Shown here piece by piece: positions 27,289-37,401 of a stretch of DNA of 64,000 nt. Position 1 is the first letter of the stretch; each line of letters opens with the position of its first letter. This DNA comes from Paracoccaceae bacterium (lineage in GTDB: Bacteria; Pseudomonadota; Alphaproteobacteria; Rhodobacterales; Rhodobacteraceae), in NCBI GenBank assembly GCA_023383015.1, contig JAHDXW010000008.1:62001-126000 (forward strand), in the 5' to 3' direction. The position numbers were made by a program, and so were the translations under genes. The notes below the pieces were generated by a model. The model was not told the DNA's origin, did not search any database, and worked only from the letters and a program-made list of their open reading frames with translations.

Positions 27289-28503
27289 ATGACGGTACTG
27301 ACGACCACCAGGGGCCAGGATCGGCTGCCGCGCTACTTCGCCCCGGTCTTCGAGGTGGCGCAGGGCCTGCGCGCGGGGCGCCTCGACATCGTGCTGCCCG
27401 ACGGGCGGCGGTTCCGCGCCGAGGGGCGCGAGCCCGGACCGGCGGCCGAACTTGCCGTCGTCAACCCCGACCTCTTCGGCCGCCTCCTGCGCGAGGGCGA
27501 CCTCGGCTTCCTCGAGGCCTACATGGACGGCTGGTGGACGACGCCGGACCTGCAGGCCTTCATGGACGTGATGCTGGCAGGCCATGACGACGTCTACGAC
27601 GGCTTTCCCGGCAGGGCACTGGTGCGCCTCTACGAGCAGCTGCGCCACTGGCTGCGCTCCAACAGCCGCGGCCAGGCGCGTCGCAACATCGCCCGTCACT
27701 ACGATCTCGGGAACGACTTCTACCGGCTGTGGCTCGACGAGACGATGACCTATTCCTCGGCGCTCTTCCGCACCGGGCAGGAGCCGCTCGAGACCGCCCA
27801 GCTGCAGAAATACGCCGCCCTCCTCGACCGGATGGAGGCGCGTCCCGGCGATCACATCCTCGAGATCGGCTGCGGCTGGGGCGGCTTTGCCGAATTCGCC
27901 GCGCGCGAGAGGGGGACGCGCGTTACCGGTCTGACGATCTCGAAGGCGCAGCACGATTTCGCCGCCGCCAGGATCGCCCGCGCGGGCCTTGCCGATCGGG
28001 TGGCGATCCGCCTGCAGGACTACCGCGACGAGCGCGGCACCTACGACGCGATCGCCTCGATCGAGATGTTCGAGGCGGTGGGCGAACGCTACTGGCCGGT
28101 CTATTTCGCCACGCTGCGCGACCGCCTGCGCCCGGGGGGCAACGCCGCGCTGCAGATCATCACCGTCACCGACCGCCGCTTCGAGCTCTACCGCCGGGGT
28201 GTCGATTTCATCCAGAAGTACATCTTCCCCGGCGGCATGCTGCCCTCGCCCTCCGCCCTCCGGCGCGAGATCGAGCGGGCCGGCCTCGCCCTGCGCGGGT
28301 CGGCGGAATTCGGCGACAGCTACTCCCAGACCCTGCGCCGCTGGCACGAGACCTTCAACGCCCGCTGGGACGAGATCGCGCACATGGGCTTCGACGAACG
28401 CTTCCGGCGGATGTGGAACGTCTACCTCACCGCCTGCGCGGCCACCTTCAAGGGCGGCAACTGCGACGTGACCCAGATCACCGTCGCCCGTCCGGCGGGC
28501 TGA
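27289..28503 (+). CDS. cfa: Cyclopropane-fatty-acyl-phospholipid synthase family methyltransferase
   Basis: A 404-residue SAM-dependent enzyme that methylenates unsaturated acyl chains of membrane phospholipids. An N-terminal domain (about residues 1-120) precedes the Mycolic/CFA methyltransferase core. IARHYDLGNDFYRLWLDETMTYSSALF contains the HYD-N-Y signature, and the SAM loop EIGCGWGG is at 192-199. QKYIFPGGMLPS and a C-terminal NVYLTACAATFKGG follow. Start at ATG after GGAGGGGGGAGG. trgA follows after 4 bp. Confidence 0.92.
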   Translation: MTVLTTTRGQDRLPRYFAPVFEVAQGLRAGRLDIVLPDGRRFRAEGREPGPAAELAVVNPDLFGRLLREGDLGFLEAYMDGWWTTPDLQAFMDVMLAGHDDVYDGFPGRALVRLYEQLRHWLRSNSRGQARRNIARHYDLGNDFYRLWLDETMTYSSALFRTGQEPLETAQLQKYAALLDRMEARPGDHILEIGCGWGGFAEFAARERGTRVTGLTISKAQHDFAAARIARAGLADRVAIRLQDYRDERGTYDAIASIEMFEAVGERYWPVYFATLRDRLRPGGNAALQIITVTDRRFELYRRGVDFIQKYIFPGGMLPSPSALRREIERAGLALRGSAEFGDSYSQTLRRWHETFNARWDEIAHMGFDERFRRMWNVYLTACAATFKGGNCDVTQITVARPAG

Positions 28504-28507
28504 GGCG

Positions 28508-28948
28508 ATGCCCACCGCCGCCCGGCTGGTTGCCGCGCTGGTCTTCGCCGCGGTGTCGTTGCTTGCCGCAAGCATCTACATCCCGCTTCTGCCCGAGGGC
28601 ACGCAGGCGCGCTGGTTCCCGGCCGTGTCGGCGGCGATCGGCGCGCTGACGGGGTGGCTGGTGATGGGCCGGCTGGTCGGCCGCGGCAGCACCGCGGCGA
28701 TGGGCTTCGGGGTCCGCACCGCCGTCACCACCGTCTTCTGGGTCGGCCTGCTCTTCTCGGTCCGCGAGATGGTGCTGAGGTCGATGAACCTGCGCTACGA
28801 CGGTCCGATGGAGGCGGTGACCGGCACCTTCGACATCGCCCTCGAATACGGCCGGCTGCTGCTCGATCCCCAGCTTCTGGCGGTGCTCGGGCTCGGCGGG
28901 CTGCTCGGCGGGCTGGCCGCCGAGCTCGCCGCGCGGCGCTGGCGCTAG
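28508..28948 (+). CDS. trgA: TrgA-family membrane protein (tellurite-resistance associated)
   Basis: A 146-residue hydrophobic protein with about four membrane helices (residues 5-25, 37-58, 68-85, 115-140). The N-terminal MPTAARLVAALVFAAVSLLAA and the central GALTGWLVMGRLVGRG resemble TrgA, described from the Rhodobacter sphaeroides tellurite-resistance locus trgAB-cysK. The identity is supported by gene order: a trgB-type NUDIX fusion and cysK follow. Molecular function unknown. Confidence 0.82.
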   Translation: MPTAARLVAALVFAAVSLLAASIYIPLLPEGTQARWFPAVSAAIGALTGWLVMGRLVGRGSTAAMGFGVRTAVTTVFWVGLLFSVREMVLRSMNLRYDGPMEAVTGTFDIALEYGRLLLDPQLLAVLGLGGLLGGLAAELAARRWR

Positions 28949-28953
28949 GCGCC

Positions 28954-30081
28954 ATGGCCGACCTCTTCTTCTACGGCACGCTCTGCCATCCGCCCCTGCT
29001 GGCCGCGGTGCTGGGCCGGGAGGTGTCCGCGCTGCCCGCCCGGCTGCCCGGCCACCGCGTCGCGTGGGCGGCCGGCGAGGGTTTCCCGCTGGTCGAGCCC
29101 GCCGCCGGCGCCACCGCCGAGGGCCTGCTGGTGCGCGGCCTCGACGCCGCGGCGGTTGCCAGGCTCGACCATTACGAGGGCGGCTTTGCCTATGCGCTTC
29201 GCCCGGTCACGGTCGAGACCGCGGCCGGCCCGGCCGCGGCCTCGATCTACTGGCCCGCACCCGGCCACTGGACCGCCGGCGCCGACTGGCGGCTTGCCGA
29301 CTGGGTGGACCGCTTCGGTGCCGTCGCCGTCGCCGCGGCTGCCGACTGGATGGCGGCAATGGGCCTCGTGGAACCCGGGGCGCTGCGCGCACGCTATCCG
29401 CTGATGCTGATCCGCGCCGCCTCGCGGCTGCGCGCGACCGCCAGCCCGGCGCCGGCCACGCTGCGCCGCGCCGCCGCGCCCGGCGACGTCGCGGTTGCCG
29501 CCTTCCGCATTCCCTATGCCGCCTACTTCGCTGTCGAGGAGCGCGACCTGCGCTTCCGCCGCTTCGACGGCACGATGAGCCCGGCGGTCACCCGCGCGGC
29601 CTTCGTGTCCGGCGATGCCGTCACCGTGCTGCCCTACGACCCCGTGCGCGACCGGGTGCTGGTGGTCGAGCAGTTCCGCCCCGGCCCGCACGGCCGCGGC
29701 GACCCCGAGCCCTGGCTGCTGGAACCGATCGCCGGCCGCATCGACGCCGGCGAGACCCCCGAGGCGGCGGCCCGCCGCGAGGCGATCGAGGAGGCCGGGC
29801 TCGCCCTCGGCGCCCTGCTGCCGGTGGCGCGCTACTACCCCTCGCCGGGGGCCAAGACCGAATACCTCTACTCCTATGTCGCGCTCTGCGACCTGCCCGA
29901 TGCCGCCGCGGGGCTTGGCGGCGCGCCCGAGGAGGCCGAGGACATCCGCGCCCATGTCATCGGCTTCGACCGGCTCATGGGTCTCGTCCGCTCGGGCGAG
30001 GCCGACAACGGCCCGCTCCTGGTCACCGCGCTCTGGCTTGCGGGCGAGCGCCCGCGGCTGCGCGCCGCCGCCGGTGCTTGA
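28954..30081 (+). CDS. trgB: TrgB: gamma-glutamylcyclotransferase-like plus NUDIX hydrolase fusion
   Basis: A 375-residue two-domain protein. Residues 1-120 are an AIG2/GGCT-like fold (LFFYGTLCHPPLLAAVLG, LDHYEGGFAYALRPV). Residues 185-370 are a NUDIX domain of the ADP-ribose pyrophosphatase type. The NUDIX box fits exactly: G-x5-E from GRIDAGE, then seven residues, then REAIEEAGL. VVEQFRPGPHG and KTEYLYSYVALCD support an ADP-ribose-like substrate. The domain pair and the position between trgA and cysK match TrgB. The upstream gap is 5 bp. Confidence 0.88.
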   Translation: MADLFFYGTLCHPPLLAAVLGREVSALPARLPGHRVAWAAGEGFPLVEPAAGATAEGLLVRGLDAAAVARLDHYEGGFAYALRPVTVETAAGPAAASIYWPAPGHWTAGADWRLADWVDRFGAVAVAAAADWMAAMGLVEPGALRARYPLMLIRAASRLRATASPAPATLRRAAAPGDVAVAAFRIPYAAYFAVEERDLRFRRFDGTMSPAVTRAAFVSGDAVTVLPYDPVRDRVLVVEQFRPGPHGRGDPEPWLLEPIAGRIDAGETPEAAARREAIEEAGLALGALLPVARYYPSPGAKTEYLYSYVALCDLPDAAAGLGGAPEEAEDIRAHVIGFDRLMGLVRSGEADNGPLLVTALWLAGERPRLRAAAGA

Positions 30082-30133
30082 GTTCGCGCGCCCCCCCGAC
30101 TACCAGAAGGGGAACGGCGGCGGGGAGGACGGC

Positions 30134-31165
30134 ATGCGCATCTGCGGCGATCTGGCGGCGGCGGTCGGCAACACCCCTCTCATCCGGCTGCGCCGGGCCT
30201 CCGAGATCACCGGCTGCGAGATCCTCGGCAAGGCGGAGTTCATGAACCCCGGCCAGTCGGTGAAGGACCGCGCCGCGCTCTGGATCATCCGCGACGCGGT
30301 GGTGCGAGGGGCGCTGCAGCCCGGCGGCACCATCGTCGAGGGTACCGCCGGCAACACCGGCATCGGGCTGGCGCTGGTCGGCGCCAGCATGGGTTTCCGC
30401 ACCGTCATCGTCATCCCCGAGACCCAGAGCCAGGAGAAGAAGGACATGCTCCGGCTCGCCGGGGCCGAGCTCGTGCAGGTGCCCGCGGTGCCCTACCGCA
30501 ACCCCAACAACTACGTCCGCTATTCCGGCCGGCTGGCGGCCGCGCTCGCCGCGACCGAGCCGGCCGGGGCGATCTGGGCCAACCAGTTCGACAACGTCGC
30601 CAACCGCCGGGCCCATCTCGAGGGCACCGGCCCCGAGATCTGGGAGCAGACGGGCGGCCGGGTGGACGGCTTCGTCTGCGCGGTCGGCTCGGGCGGCACC
30701 ATTGCGGGGGTGGCGATGGCGCTGCAGCCCAGGGGCGTGAAGATCGGCCTTGCCGACCCCGAGGGCGCGGCGCTGCACAGCTTCTACTCCACCGGTGTTC
30801 TGAAGGCCGAGGGCAGCTCGATCACCGAGGGCATCGGCCAGGGCCGGATCACGGCGAACCTCGACGGCTTCCGGCCCGACTTCAGCTGGACCATTCCCGA
30901 TTCCGAGGCGCTGCCGGTCGTCTTCGACCTCCTCGCCGGGGAGGGGCTCTGCCTCGGCGGCTCGTCGGGCATCAACGTCGCCGGCGCGATCCGCATGGCC
31001 CGCGCGATGGGGCCGGGCCACACCATCGTGACGATCCTCTGCGACTACGGCACGCGCTACCAGTCCAAGCTCTTCAACCCCGAGTTCCTGCTCGCCCGCG
31101 GCCTGCCCGTGCCCGACTGGCTCGCCGCCGGCGCCCGCGCCCTGCCCGGGGTGTTCGAGGGCTGA
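30134..31165 (+). CDS. cysK: Cysteine synthase (O-acetylserine sulfhydrylase), CysK type
   Basis: Makes cysteine from O-acetylserine and sulfide with PLP. 343 residues. The PLP lysine is in [15 protein letters not shown], the phosphate-binding loop in [15 protein letters not shown], and the substrate loop in [14 protein letters not shown]. It is longer than E. coli CysK and has inserted segments ([17 protein letters not shown]), as in the subgroup found with trgAB. GGGGAGGACGGC precedes the ATG. The next gene overlaps its stop by one base. Confidence 0.93.
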   Translation: MRICGDLAAAVGNTPLIRLRRASEITGCEILGKAEFMNPGQSVKDRAALWIIRDAVVRGALQPGGTIVEGTAGNTGIGLALVGASMGFRTVIVIPETQSQEKKDMLRLAGAELVQVPAVPYRNPNNYVRYSGRLAAALAATEPAGAIWANQFDNVANRRAHLEGTGPEIWEQTGGRVDGFVCAVGSGGTIAGVAMALQPRGVKIGLADPEGAALHSFYSTGVLKAEGSSITEGIGQGRITANLDGFRPDFSWTIPDSEALPVVFDLLAGEGLCLGGSSGINVAGAIRMARAMGPGHTIVTILCDYGTRYQSKLFNPEFLLARGLPVPDWLAAGARALPGVFEG

Positions 31166-33609
31166 TGCGCCCGCTGCGCGCCCTCGCCGTCCTGCTGGTC
31201 GCGCTGGTCGCGGCCGCGGCACCTCTGCCGTGGCCGGCCGGGCCGGCGCCCGGGCTCGCCCAGGAGGTGCCTGCCGGCCCCGACTACGCCGCCTGGGAGA
31301 CCTTCGCCACCCGGGCCGAGAACCGCATCGGCGATCCCGGCACCACCGACCTCGGGCTGGAGCAGATCCGCGCCGTGCTGGTCGACTGGCGCGACCGCTT
31401 CCTCGAGGCCCAGACGGCCAACCGCTCGCGCATCGAGACGGTGCATGGCCAGATCGCCGCGCTCGGCCCCGCACCTGGCGAGGGCCAGGCCGAGGCGCCC
31501 GAGATCGCCGAGCGCCGGCGGCGCCTGCAGGAGGAACTCGCCCTCCTCCAGGCCCCCGGAATCGCCGCCGAAGAGGCCTACCGGCGGGCCGACGGGCTGG
31601 TGCGCGAGATCGACCGCATCCTGCGCGACCGCCAGGCAGACGCGCTGATGCAGCTCTGGCCGGCGCCGGTGAACCCGGCCAACTGGCCGGCCGGCATCGC
31701 CGCGCTGTCGGTCACTGTCCGCGGCATCGCGCTCGAGGTCGCCAACGCCTGGGACAACCCCGTCCGCCGCGCCGGGCTGGCCGAAGGCCTGCCGCGGACG
31801 CTGTTCCTGCTGGCGCTGGCGGTGGTGCTGATCCTGCGCGGCCGGCGCTGGATGGAGCGGCTGACCGACGCGCTTGCCCGCGGCGTCAGGGGCCGCGGCG
31901 GGCCGGTCTGGGCCTTTCTCGTCTCGCTCGGCCAGATCGTGGTGCCCTACGGCGGCATCCTCGCGCTGGTCGCCGCGGCGCGGTCGACGGGACTCGTCGG
32001 GCTGGTGGGCAACGCCGCCCTCGAGGCGCTGCCCGACGCCGGCCTGACGCTCCTGTTCGCGCGCTGGATCGCCGGCCGCGTCTTTGCCGCCGAGGGTGCC
32101 TCGATCGTCGGCCTGGCGCCCGACCGGCTGGCCGAGGGCCGCTTCCACGGCGCCGGCCTCGGCCTGCTGCTGGCGCTCGAGGAACTGCGCCGGCGCGTCG
32201 TCCAGCCGACCGAGGCGGTGGAGGCGGCCAACGCCGTGCTGACCTTCCCGCTGATCGCGCTCACCGGGCTCCTGCTGTTCCGCATCGGCCAGCTTCTGTC
32301 TGCCAAGCCCGTCGATGCCGAGGGGCTAAACTACCGCGCCCGGCTGATCGGCCTGCTCGGACGCGCGGCAATGGCGGTGGGGGTGGCCGGGCCCTTGATG
32401 GGTGCCATCGGCTATGTTGCCGCCGCCGGCGCGGTGGTGTTTCCCGCGGTGCTCTCGCTTGCCCTGCTCTCCGGGCTGGTGATCCTGCAGCGGCTTGCCG
32501 CCGACCTCTATGCCGCGCTCCTCGGTACCGGCGAGGAGGAGGCGCGCGGCGCGCTGGTGCCGGTGCTGTTCGGCTTCGCGCTGGCCATCCTCGCCATGCC
32601 GGTGCTGGCGCTGATCTGGGGTGCCCGCGACAGCGACCTGTGGGAGATCTGGTCGCGCTTCCGCGAGGGCTTCCAGATCGGCGGCACGCGCATCGCGCCG
32701 ACGGACTTCGTGACCTTCGCCCTTGTCTTCGCGGCCGGCTTCATGGCCACGCGGCTGCTGCAGGGGGCGCTGTCGGCAACCGTGCTGCCGCGCACCAGCC
32801 TCGATTCCGGCGGCCAGAAGGCGGTGGTGGCGGGGCTCGGCTATGTCGGGGTCACGCTGGCCGCGCTCGTGGCCTTCTCCACCGCCGGCATCGACCTCTC
32901 GTCGCTGGCCATCGTTGCCGGCGCGCTGTCGGTAGGCATCGGCTTCGGCCTTCAGAACATCGTCTCGAACTTCGTCTCGGGCATCATCCTGCTCGTCGAG
33001 CGCCCGATCTCGGAGGGTGACTGGATCGAGGTCGGCGGCACCTCGGGCTGGGTGCGGGCGATCTCGGTGCGCTCGACGCGCATCGAGACCTTCGACCGAA
33101 GCTTCGTCATCGTCCCGAACAGCGACCTGATCTCGGGCCGGGTCACGAACTGGACGCGCTTCAACCTGACCGGCCGGCTGATCGTGCCGGTCGGCGTCGC
33201 CTACGGCACCGATACCCGCAAGGTCGAGCGCGTCCTGCGCGAGATCGCCGAGGACCATCCGCTGGTCGTGCTGAACCCCCGGCCGATGATCGTCCTGATG
33301 GGCTTCGGCGACAGCGCGCTGAACTTTGAGATGCGGGTGATCCTGCGCGACGTGAACTTCTCGCTCGCCACGCGGTCCGAACTCAACCACGCCATCGCCC
33401 GCCGCTTCGCCGAGGAAGGGATCGAGATTCCCTTCCCGCAGCGCGACCTGTGGCTGCGCAACGCCGAGGCGCTGCGCGCATCCGCCGCCACGGCCGCGGC
33501 CCCCCCGCATGCCGGGGGCCCGGCCGCGGGGCTGCCCGCGGCCGCCGGGCGGCGCGACGCCGACGGGCCGCACGCCGACCCGCCCGCCGGCCCGCAGGAG
33601 ATGTCATGA
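31165..33609 (+). CDS. MscS-family mechanosensitive channel with periplasmic DUF3772-type domain
   Basis: An 814-residue inner-membrane channel. A signal peptide (about residues 1-33) is followed by a long helical periplasmic region (35-215) resembling DUF3772 of MscK/YbiO-type channels. About nine to ten hydrophobic segments then run between residues 215 and 625. The pore helix and conserved cytoplasmic turn are near residues 588-625: [18 protein letters not shown] then ISEGDWIEV. The beta domain follows with [19 protein letters not shown]. The tail is alanine/proline-rich. The start ATG overlaps the cysK stop (TGATG). Confidence 0.9.
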   Translation: MRPLRALAVLLVALVAAAAPLPWPAGPAPGLAQEVPAGPDYAAWETFATRAENRIGDPGTTDLGLEQIRAVLVDWRDRFLEAQTANRSRIETVHGQIAALGPAPGEGQAEAPEIAERRRRLQEELALLQAPGIAAEEAYRRADGLVREIDRILRDRQADALMQLWPAPVNPANWPAGIAALSVTVRGIALEVANAWDNPVRRAGLAEGLPRTLFLLALAVVLILRGRRWMERLTDALARGVRGRGGPVWAFLVSLGQIVVPYGGILALVAAARSTGLVGLVGNAALEALPDAGLTLLFARWIAGRVFAAEGASIVGLAPDRLAEGRFHGAGLGLLLALEELRRRVVQPTEAVEAANAVLTFPLIALTGLLLFRIGQLLSAKPVDAEGLNYRARLIGLLGRAAMAVGVAGPLMGAIGYVAAAGAVVFPAVLSLALLSGLVILQRLAADLYAALLGTGEEEARGALVPVLFGFALAILAMPVLALIWGARDSDLWEIWSRFREGFQIGGTRIAPTDFVTFALVFAAGFMATRLLQGALSATVLPRTSLDSGGQKAVVAGLGYVGVTLAALVAFSTAGIDLSSLAIVAGALSVGIGFGLQNIVSNFVSGIILLVERPISEGDWIEVGGTSGWVRAISVRSTRIETFDRSFVIVPNSDLISGRVTNWTRFNLTGRLIVPVGVAYGTDTRKVERVLREIAEDHPLVVLNPRPMIVLMGFGDSALNFEMRVILRDVNFSLATRSELNHAIARRFAEEGIEIPFPQRDLWLRNAEALRASAATAAAPPHAGGPAAGLPAAAGRRDADGPHADPPAGPQEMS

Positions 33610-34343
33610 CCGAGCCGCTGTTCCGCGCCGACCCCTACCTTGCCGCCGCCGCTGCGCAGGTGCTGGCGCACACCGCCGACGGCGGGCTGATCCTCGACCG
33701 CACGGTGTTCTACCCCCAGGGCGGCGGCCAGCCGGGCGATTCAGGGGCGGTGGACTGGGAGGGCGGGCACCTCGACATCGCCACCGCCGTCAAGGGCGAG
33801 GGCGCGGCGGTGGCACTCGTCCCGGTCGCCGGCGCGGAGCTGCCGCCGGTCGGTGCGACCGTGATGCAGCGGCTCGACTGGCAGCGGCGGTACCTGCACA
33901 TGCGCGTGCACACTGCGCTTCACCTGCTGTCGGTGGTGATCCCCCGGCCGGTCACCGGCGGGGCGATCGGTGCCGGCACCGGGCGGCTCGACTTCGACCT
34001 GCCCGACCCGCCCGCCGACCGCGCCGCCCTCGAGGCCGCGCTCGCCGAGCTCGTCGGTCGCGACCTCGCCGTGACCGAGGACTGGATCGACGAGGCCGGG
34101 CTCGACGCCAGGCCGGGCCTCGTCAAGACGATGTCGGTCCAGCCGCCGCGCGGCCAGGGGCGGGTGCGGCTGGTGCGAATCGGCAGCGGCAGCGGGCAGG
34201 TCGACCTGCAGCCCTGCGGCGGTACCCATGTCGCCCGTACCGGCGAGATCGGCCGCATCCGCATCGCCAGGATCGAGAACAAGGGCCGCCAGAACCGCCG
34301 GGTGGCCATCGCGCTCGACGACGCGACGCCGCCGGGATCGTGA
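33606..34343 (+). CDS. Alanyl-tRNA editing protein (AlaX type)
   Basis: A 245-residue stand-alone editing domain homologous to the C-terminal editing half of AlaRS; it hydrolyses mischarged Ser- or Gly-tRNA(Ala). [15 protein letters not shown] is the conserved glycine-rich motif. The zinc ligands are the HTALHLL pair and the distal [13 protein letters not shown] (Cys and His), all conserved. It overlaps the MscS gene by 4 bp (ATGA), the last gene of the trgA-trgB-cysK-mscS run. Convergent with the PerM gene. Confidence 0.92.
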   Translation: MTEPLFRADPYLAAAAAQVLAHTADGGLILDRTVFYPQGGGQPGDSGAVDWEGGHLDIATAVKGEGAAVALVPVAGAELPPVGATVMQRLDWQRRYLHMRVHTALHLLSVVIPRPVTGGAIGAGTGRLDFDLPDPPADRAALEAALAELVGRDLAVTEDWIDEAGLDARPGLVKTMSVQPPRGQGRVRLVRIGSGSGQVDLQPCGGTHVARTGEIGRIRIARIENKGRQNRRVAIALDDATPPGS

Positions 34344-34370
34344 CGAAGGCGTGAATCTGGCCGAGGGAAG

Positions 34371-34412
34371 CAACCGGTGTCAATGGCTTGCCGGTTGTCC
34401 CATGCATGGGAC
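34371..34412. repeat. Hairpin cluster with 16-bp palindrome between convergent genes
   Basis: CAACCGG (34371-34377) can pair with CCGGTTG (34391-34397). Next to it is the perfect palindrome GTCCCATGCATGGGAC (34397-34412). No T-tract follows on either strand. It lies between the stops of the AlaX and PerM genes and may end both transcripts. A close copy of the palindrome recurs at 45513. Confidence 0.6.
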
Positions 34413-34430
34413 ACCGGGCGGGACGGTCCC

Positions 34431-35588
34431 TCAGCCCGCCGCCGCCGGGGGCCCGCCCCCGGCCACGCCCTCGTCCTCGGGCAGCCCCTCGCGCGACAGG
34501 ATCACCGCCATCGGCCGCAGCATCGGCACATGCGAGCAGACGATCATGATCGCCACCATGATCGGCACCGACAGGAACATCCCCGGCACGCCCCAGACCG
34601 CCCCCCAGAAGGCGAGCGACAGCAGGATGCCGAACGACGACAGCCGCAGGGCCCGACCCATCAGGATCGGGTCCATCACGTTGCCGACCGCGAACTGCAC
34701 CGCCGTGACCGCGACGAAGACCGCCGCCGCCGTCGCCGGCTCGACGGCCTGCACCTGCGCGATCAGCGTCACCAGGATCGTCGCCACGATCGAGCCGACG
34801 TTGGGGATGTAGTTCAGCACGAAGGTCAGGATGCCGCTGGCCTCGGCGAACTGAAACCCCAGCCCGCGCATCAGCAGGTAGACCAGCGCCCCGGTCAAGA
34901 GGCTGACCAGCGTCTTGACCAGAAGGTAGCGGTTCACCCGCCGCATGATCGAGCCGATGATCTCCTCGATCCGCTCGGCCCGCTCGGCATCGCCTGTCAG
35001 GTTGCGCAGCTTGGTGTCGAACCACAGCCGCTCGACGAACAGGAAGCCGACGAAGAGGATGATCAGCACCGTGGCCGAGAGGATGTTGCCGGCCTGGCCG
35101 GCCGCCGCGCGCAGGTAGCCGCCGAAGTCGATCGTCCGGATCGCCGCCACCACCGCGGCCTGCACGTCCTCGCCCATCCAGCCGAACAGCTCGGCCAGAC
35201 CCGCCTCGGCCTGCGCGGTGTAGGCCAGCGCCGTGGACAGGACCGTGTTGACCTCCGAGACCACGATCGCCGACAGCGTCATCAGCCCCGACGAGATCAG
35301 CACCACCGCGACGACGCTCGCCAGCCAGCGCGGGATGTGCAGCGGCCCGAGCCGCAGCCGGGCGATGGCATGGATGGCGTCGGCCGTCAGGCTGAACAGG
35401 ATGATGGCCACCACCAGCGATATCAGCAGGAAGCGCGCCTGCACCAGCATCGTGAGCACGATCCCCAGCGCGATCACGCCGAGCAGCCAGTTCTGCAACT
35501 GATGGCCGTCACCGTGCCGGCCGGCGGCCGCGGCCGCCGGGCGGGCCGCCTCATGTCCCGTCCCCGGCGGGTTCACGTCCCTGGCCAT
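34431..35588 (-). CDS. PerM/AI-2E transporter family membrane protein
   Basis: A 385-residue inner-membrane protein with about seven to eight hydrophobic segments. It has a polar N-terminal tail (residues 1-30), helices at about 32-75, 90-115 and 165-190, and the typical C-terminal four-helix block FAEASGILTFVLNYIPNVGSIVATI, whose NYIP-x-G motif is the family hallmark. Members include AI-2 exporters and sodium/proton antiporters; the substrate here is unknown. Single gene, convergent with the AlaX gene. Confidence 0.88.
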   Translation of the reverse strand: MARDVNPPGTGHEAARPAAAAAGRHGDGHQLQNWLLGVIALGIVLTMLVQARFLLISLVVAIILFSLTADAIHAIARLRLGPLHIPRWLASVVAVVLISSGLMTLSAIVVSEVNTVLSTALAYTAQAEAGLAELFGWMGEDVQAAVVAAIRTIDFGGYLRAAAGQAGNILSATVLIILFVGFLFVERLWFDTKLRNLTGDAERAERIEEIIGSIMRRVNRYLLVKTLVSLLTGALVYLLMRGLGFQFAEASGILTFVLNYIPNVGSIVATILVTLIAQVQAVEPATAAAVFVAVTAVQFAVGNVMDPILMGRALRLSSFGILLSLAFWGAVWGVPGMFLSVPIMVAIMIVCSHVPMLRPMAVILSREGLPEDEGVAGGGPPAAAG

Positions 35589-35639
35589 GCTGCGAGCCTA
35601 GGGGGGCCGGCGCGGCGGGGCAAGCGCCGCGGCGCCTGC

Positions 35640-36632
35640 TCAGCCGCAGGACAGGACGATCTTGCCGACATGACTGCCCGATTCCATGTGCCGGTGGGCC
35701 TCGGCCGCCTCGGCCAGCGGCAGGACGCGGTCGATCACCGGCCGGATGCGACCCTGCGCGACAAGCGGCCAGACCTCGACCGCGATCGCCCGCGCCATCG
35801 CCGCCTTGTCGGCCACGCTGCGCGGCCGCAGGGTCGAGCCGGTCAGCGTCAGGCGCTTGACCATCAGCATGAACAGCGGGATCTCGGCCTTGGCCCCGCC
35901 CAGCATGGCGATCTGGGCGATCCGCCCCTCGACCGCCGCGGCGTCGAGGTTGCGGGCGAGGTAGCTGCCGCCGACCATGTCGAGGATCACATCGGCACCA
36001 TGGCCGCCCGTCGCCTCGCGCACGGCGGCGACGAAGTCCTCGCTGCGGTGGTCGACCGCCCGCTCGGCCCCGAGCGCAAGGCAGGCGGCGCAGCGGGCGG
36101 GGCTGCCCGCGGTCACGATCACCCGCGCGCCGCGGGCGCGGCCAAGCTGGATCGCCATCGTGCCGATCCCCGAGGCGCCGCCGTGCACCAGGAGCCATTC
36201 CCCCGCCCGCAGCCGGCCGCGCTCGACGACGTTGTGCCAGACGGTGAACAGCGTCTCGGGGATTGCCGCCGCCTCGGTCGCCGACAGGCTGGCGGGGACC
36301 GGCAGGGCGTGCTCCTCATGGGCGAGGCAGAACTCGGCGTAGCCGCCGCCGGTGACGAGTGCGGCGACCTGCTCGCCCGGCTGCCAGCGCGTCACCCCCC
36401 GACCGCAGGCGACCACCTCGCCGGCGATCTCGAGGCCGGGGATGTCCGAGGCGCCGGGCGGCGGCGGGTAGACGCCCTGGCGCTGGGCGACGTCGGGACG
36501 GTTCACCCCGGCCGCGGCCACCCGGACGAGGATCTCGCCCGCCCCCGGCGCCGGCACCGGCCGCTCGCCGGGGACCAGCACTTCCGGCCCGCCGAAGCCC
36601 CTGATCTCGATCGCGCGCATCCGTCCGGTCAT
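35640..36632 (-). CDS. NAD(P)H-quinone oxidoreductase, MDR zeta-crystallin/PIG3 type
   Basis: A 330-residue zinc-free quinone reductase. AAGVNRPDVAQRQGVYPPPPGASDIPGLE contains the PIG3-type N-terminal signature (NRPDVAQRQG). LLVHGGASGIGTMAIQLGRA holds the NADPH loop GASGIG. IPLFMLMVKRLTLTGSTLRPRS and the C-terminal SGSHVGKIVLSC complete the family pattern. It is translationally coupled to tetR (4-bp ATGA overlap) and so falls under tetR control. Confidence 0.9.
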   Translation of the reverse strand: MTGRMRAIEIRGFGGPEVLVPGERPVPAPGAGEILVRVAAAGVNRPDVAQRQGVYPPPPGASDIPGLEIAGEVVACGRGVTRWQPGEQVAALVTGGGYAEFCLAHEEHALPVPASLSATEAAAIPETLFTVWHNVVERGRLRAGEWLLVHGGASGIGTMAIQLGRARGARVIVTAGSPARCAACLALGAERAVDHRSEDFVAAVREATGGHGADVILDMVGGSYLARNLDAAAVEGRIAQIAMLGGAKAEIPLFMLMVKRLTLTGSTLRPRSVADKAAMARAIAVEVWPLVAQGRIRPVIDRVLPLAEAAEAHRHMESGSHVGKIVLSCG

Positions 36633-37297
36633 CGTTCTCCCCCGTCCTCGGCCGGCACCGGGCTAGCCTGCGGCAGGGCAGGCCGCAAGGGCGCGCCCAG
36701 CACCGCGGCAAAGGCGGCGCGCCGGCGCGCCTCGCGCTCTGCCCGCGGCTCGCGGCGGTAGACGACGCCCTCGCCCAGGATCAGCGGGTAGAGGAGCCCC
36801 GCCTTGCCCCGCGCCACCTCCGCGCCGTCGCCGAGGGCGACGAACAGGCCGGCCATGTAGTCCAGCCGCCGCGCGTCCACCCGCAGGAGCCGCGCCCGCA
36901 CCGCGGCATCGCTGCGGCCCCAGTGCCGGATCGCCTGCTCGGTGGCGAAGTCCACCCGCCTGGCGTTGGCAAGCTCGACCAGCCGCGCCAGCCGCGCCGC
37001 CGGCGGCCCGCCCTCGGCCTCGACGATGTCGATCAGGGCGCCGGTATCGCGCGCCTCCCAGGCCTGCAGCAGCGCCTCCAGGAAGGCTGCGCGGCTTTCG
37101 AAATGCCAGTAGAAGCTGCCCTTGGTCAGCCCGGCGCGCCGGCAGAGCGCCTCAAGCCGCAGGGCCGCCGGCCCGCCGCGTCCAAGCTCGGCCAGGCCGG
37201 TTTCCAGCCAGCGGTCGCGCCCGGCCTCGCCACGTCGGGCGTCGGCGGTCGCGTCGGTGGCGGCGGGGGCGCCTGCGGATGCGTGCGGGGCGGTCAT
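36629..37297 (-). CDS. TetR/AcrR-family transcriptional regulator
   Basis: A 222-residue repressor-type protein. After a 25-residue polar lead, the helix-turn-helix is at about residues 45-75 (LRLEALCRRAGLTKGSFYWHFESRAAFLEALL), with the hallmark KGSFYWHF. The C-terminal ligand domain is alanine/arginine-rich. Its start is 31 bp from an ATACC-N4-GGTAT inverted repeat that covers its own -35 region, and the same repeat precedes the ABC importer operon at 41872. The natural inference is that it represses itself, the acyl-CoA dehydrogenase operon and the importer, released by the substrate or a CoA ester. Confidence 0.9.
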   Translation of the reverse strand: MTAPHASAGAPAATDATADARRGEAGRDRWLETGLAELGRGGPAALRLEALCRRAGLTKGSFYWHFESRAAFLEALLQAWEARDTGALIDIVEAEGGPPAARLARLVELANARRVDFATEQAIRHWGRSDAAVRARLLRVDARRLDYMAGLFVALGDGAEVARGKAGLLYPLILGEGVVYRREPRAEREARRRAAFAAVLGAPLRPALPQASPVPAEDGGER

Positions 37298-37305
37298 CGG
37301 CCGGC

Positions 37306-37335
37306 AGTCTAGCGCGACTGCCGCTCCATACCAAA
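37306..37335 (-). promoter_or_regulatory. Candidate promoter of tetR-qor
   Basis: On the minus strand TTTGGT (37335-37330) and TAGACT (37311-37306) are separated by 18 bp, the -10 being 9 bp from the tetR ATG. The -35 is inside the inverted repeat, so repressor binding would shut this promoter. Confidence 0.45.
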
Positions 37336-37341
37336 CGGTAT
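37328..37341. promoter_or_regulatory. TetR operator copy 1, ATACC-AAAC-GGTAT
   Basis: A 14-bp inverted repeat with 5-bp arms, in the gap between divergent tetR and the acyl-CoA dehydrogenase gene. On the plus strand it runs straight into TTGACT (37341-37346), a -35-like hexamer for the dehydrogenase operon. An almost identical 20-base stretch, CCATACCAWACGGTATTGAC, occurs again at 41871. Confidence 0.7.
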
Positions 37342-37401
37342 TGACTCGCCGCCCCCGGCCTTGCCATCGTCGTGCGGTGCCGCAACTGGAGGCCCGGGTC
37401 G

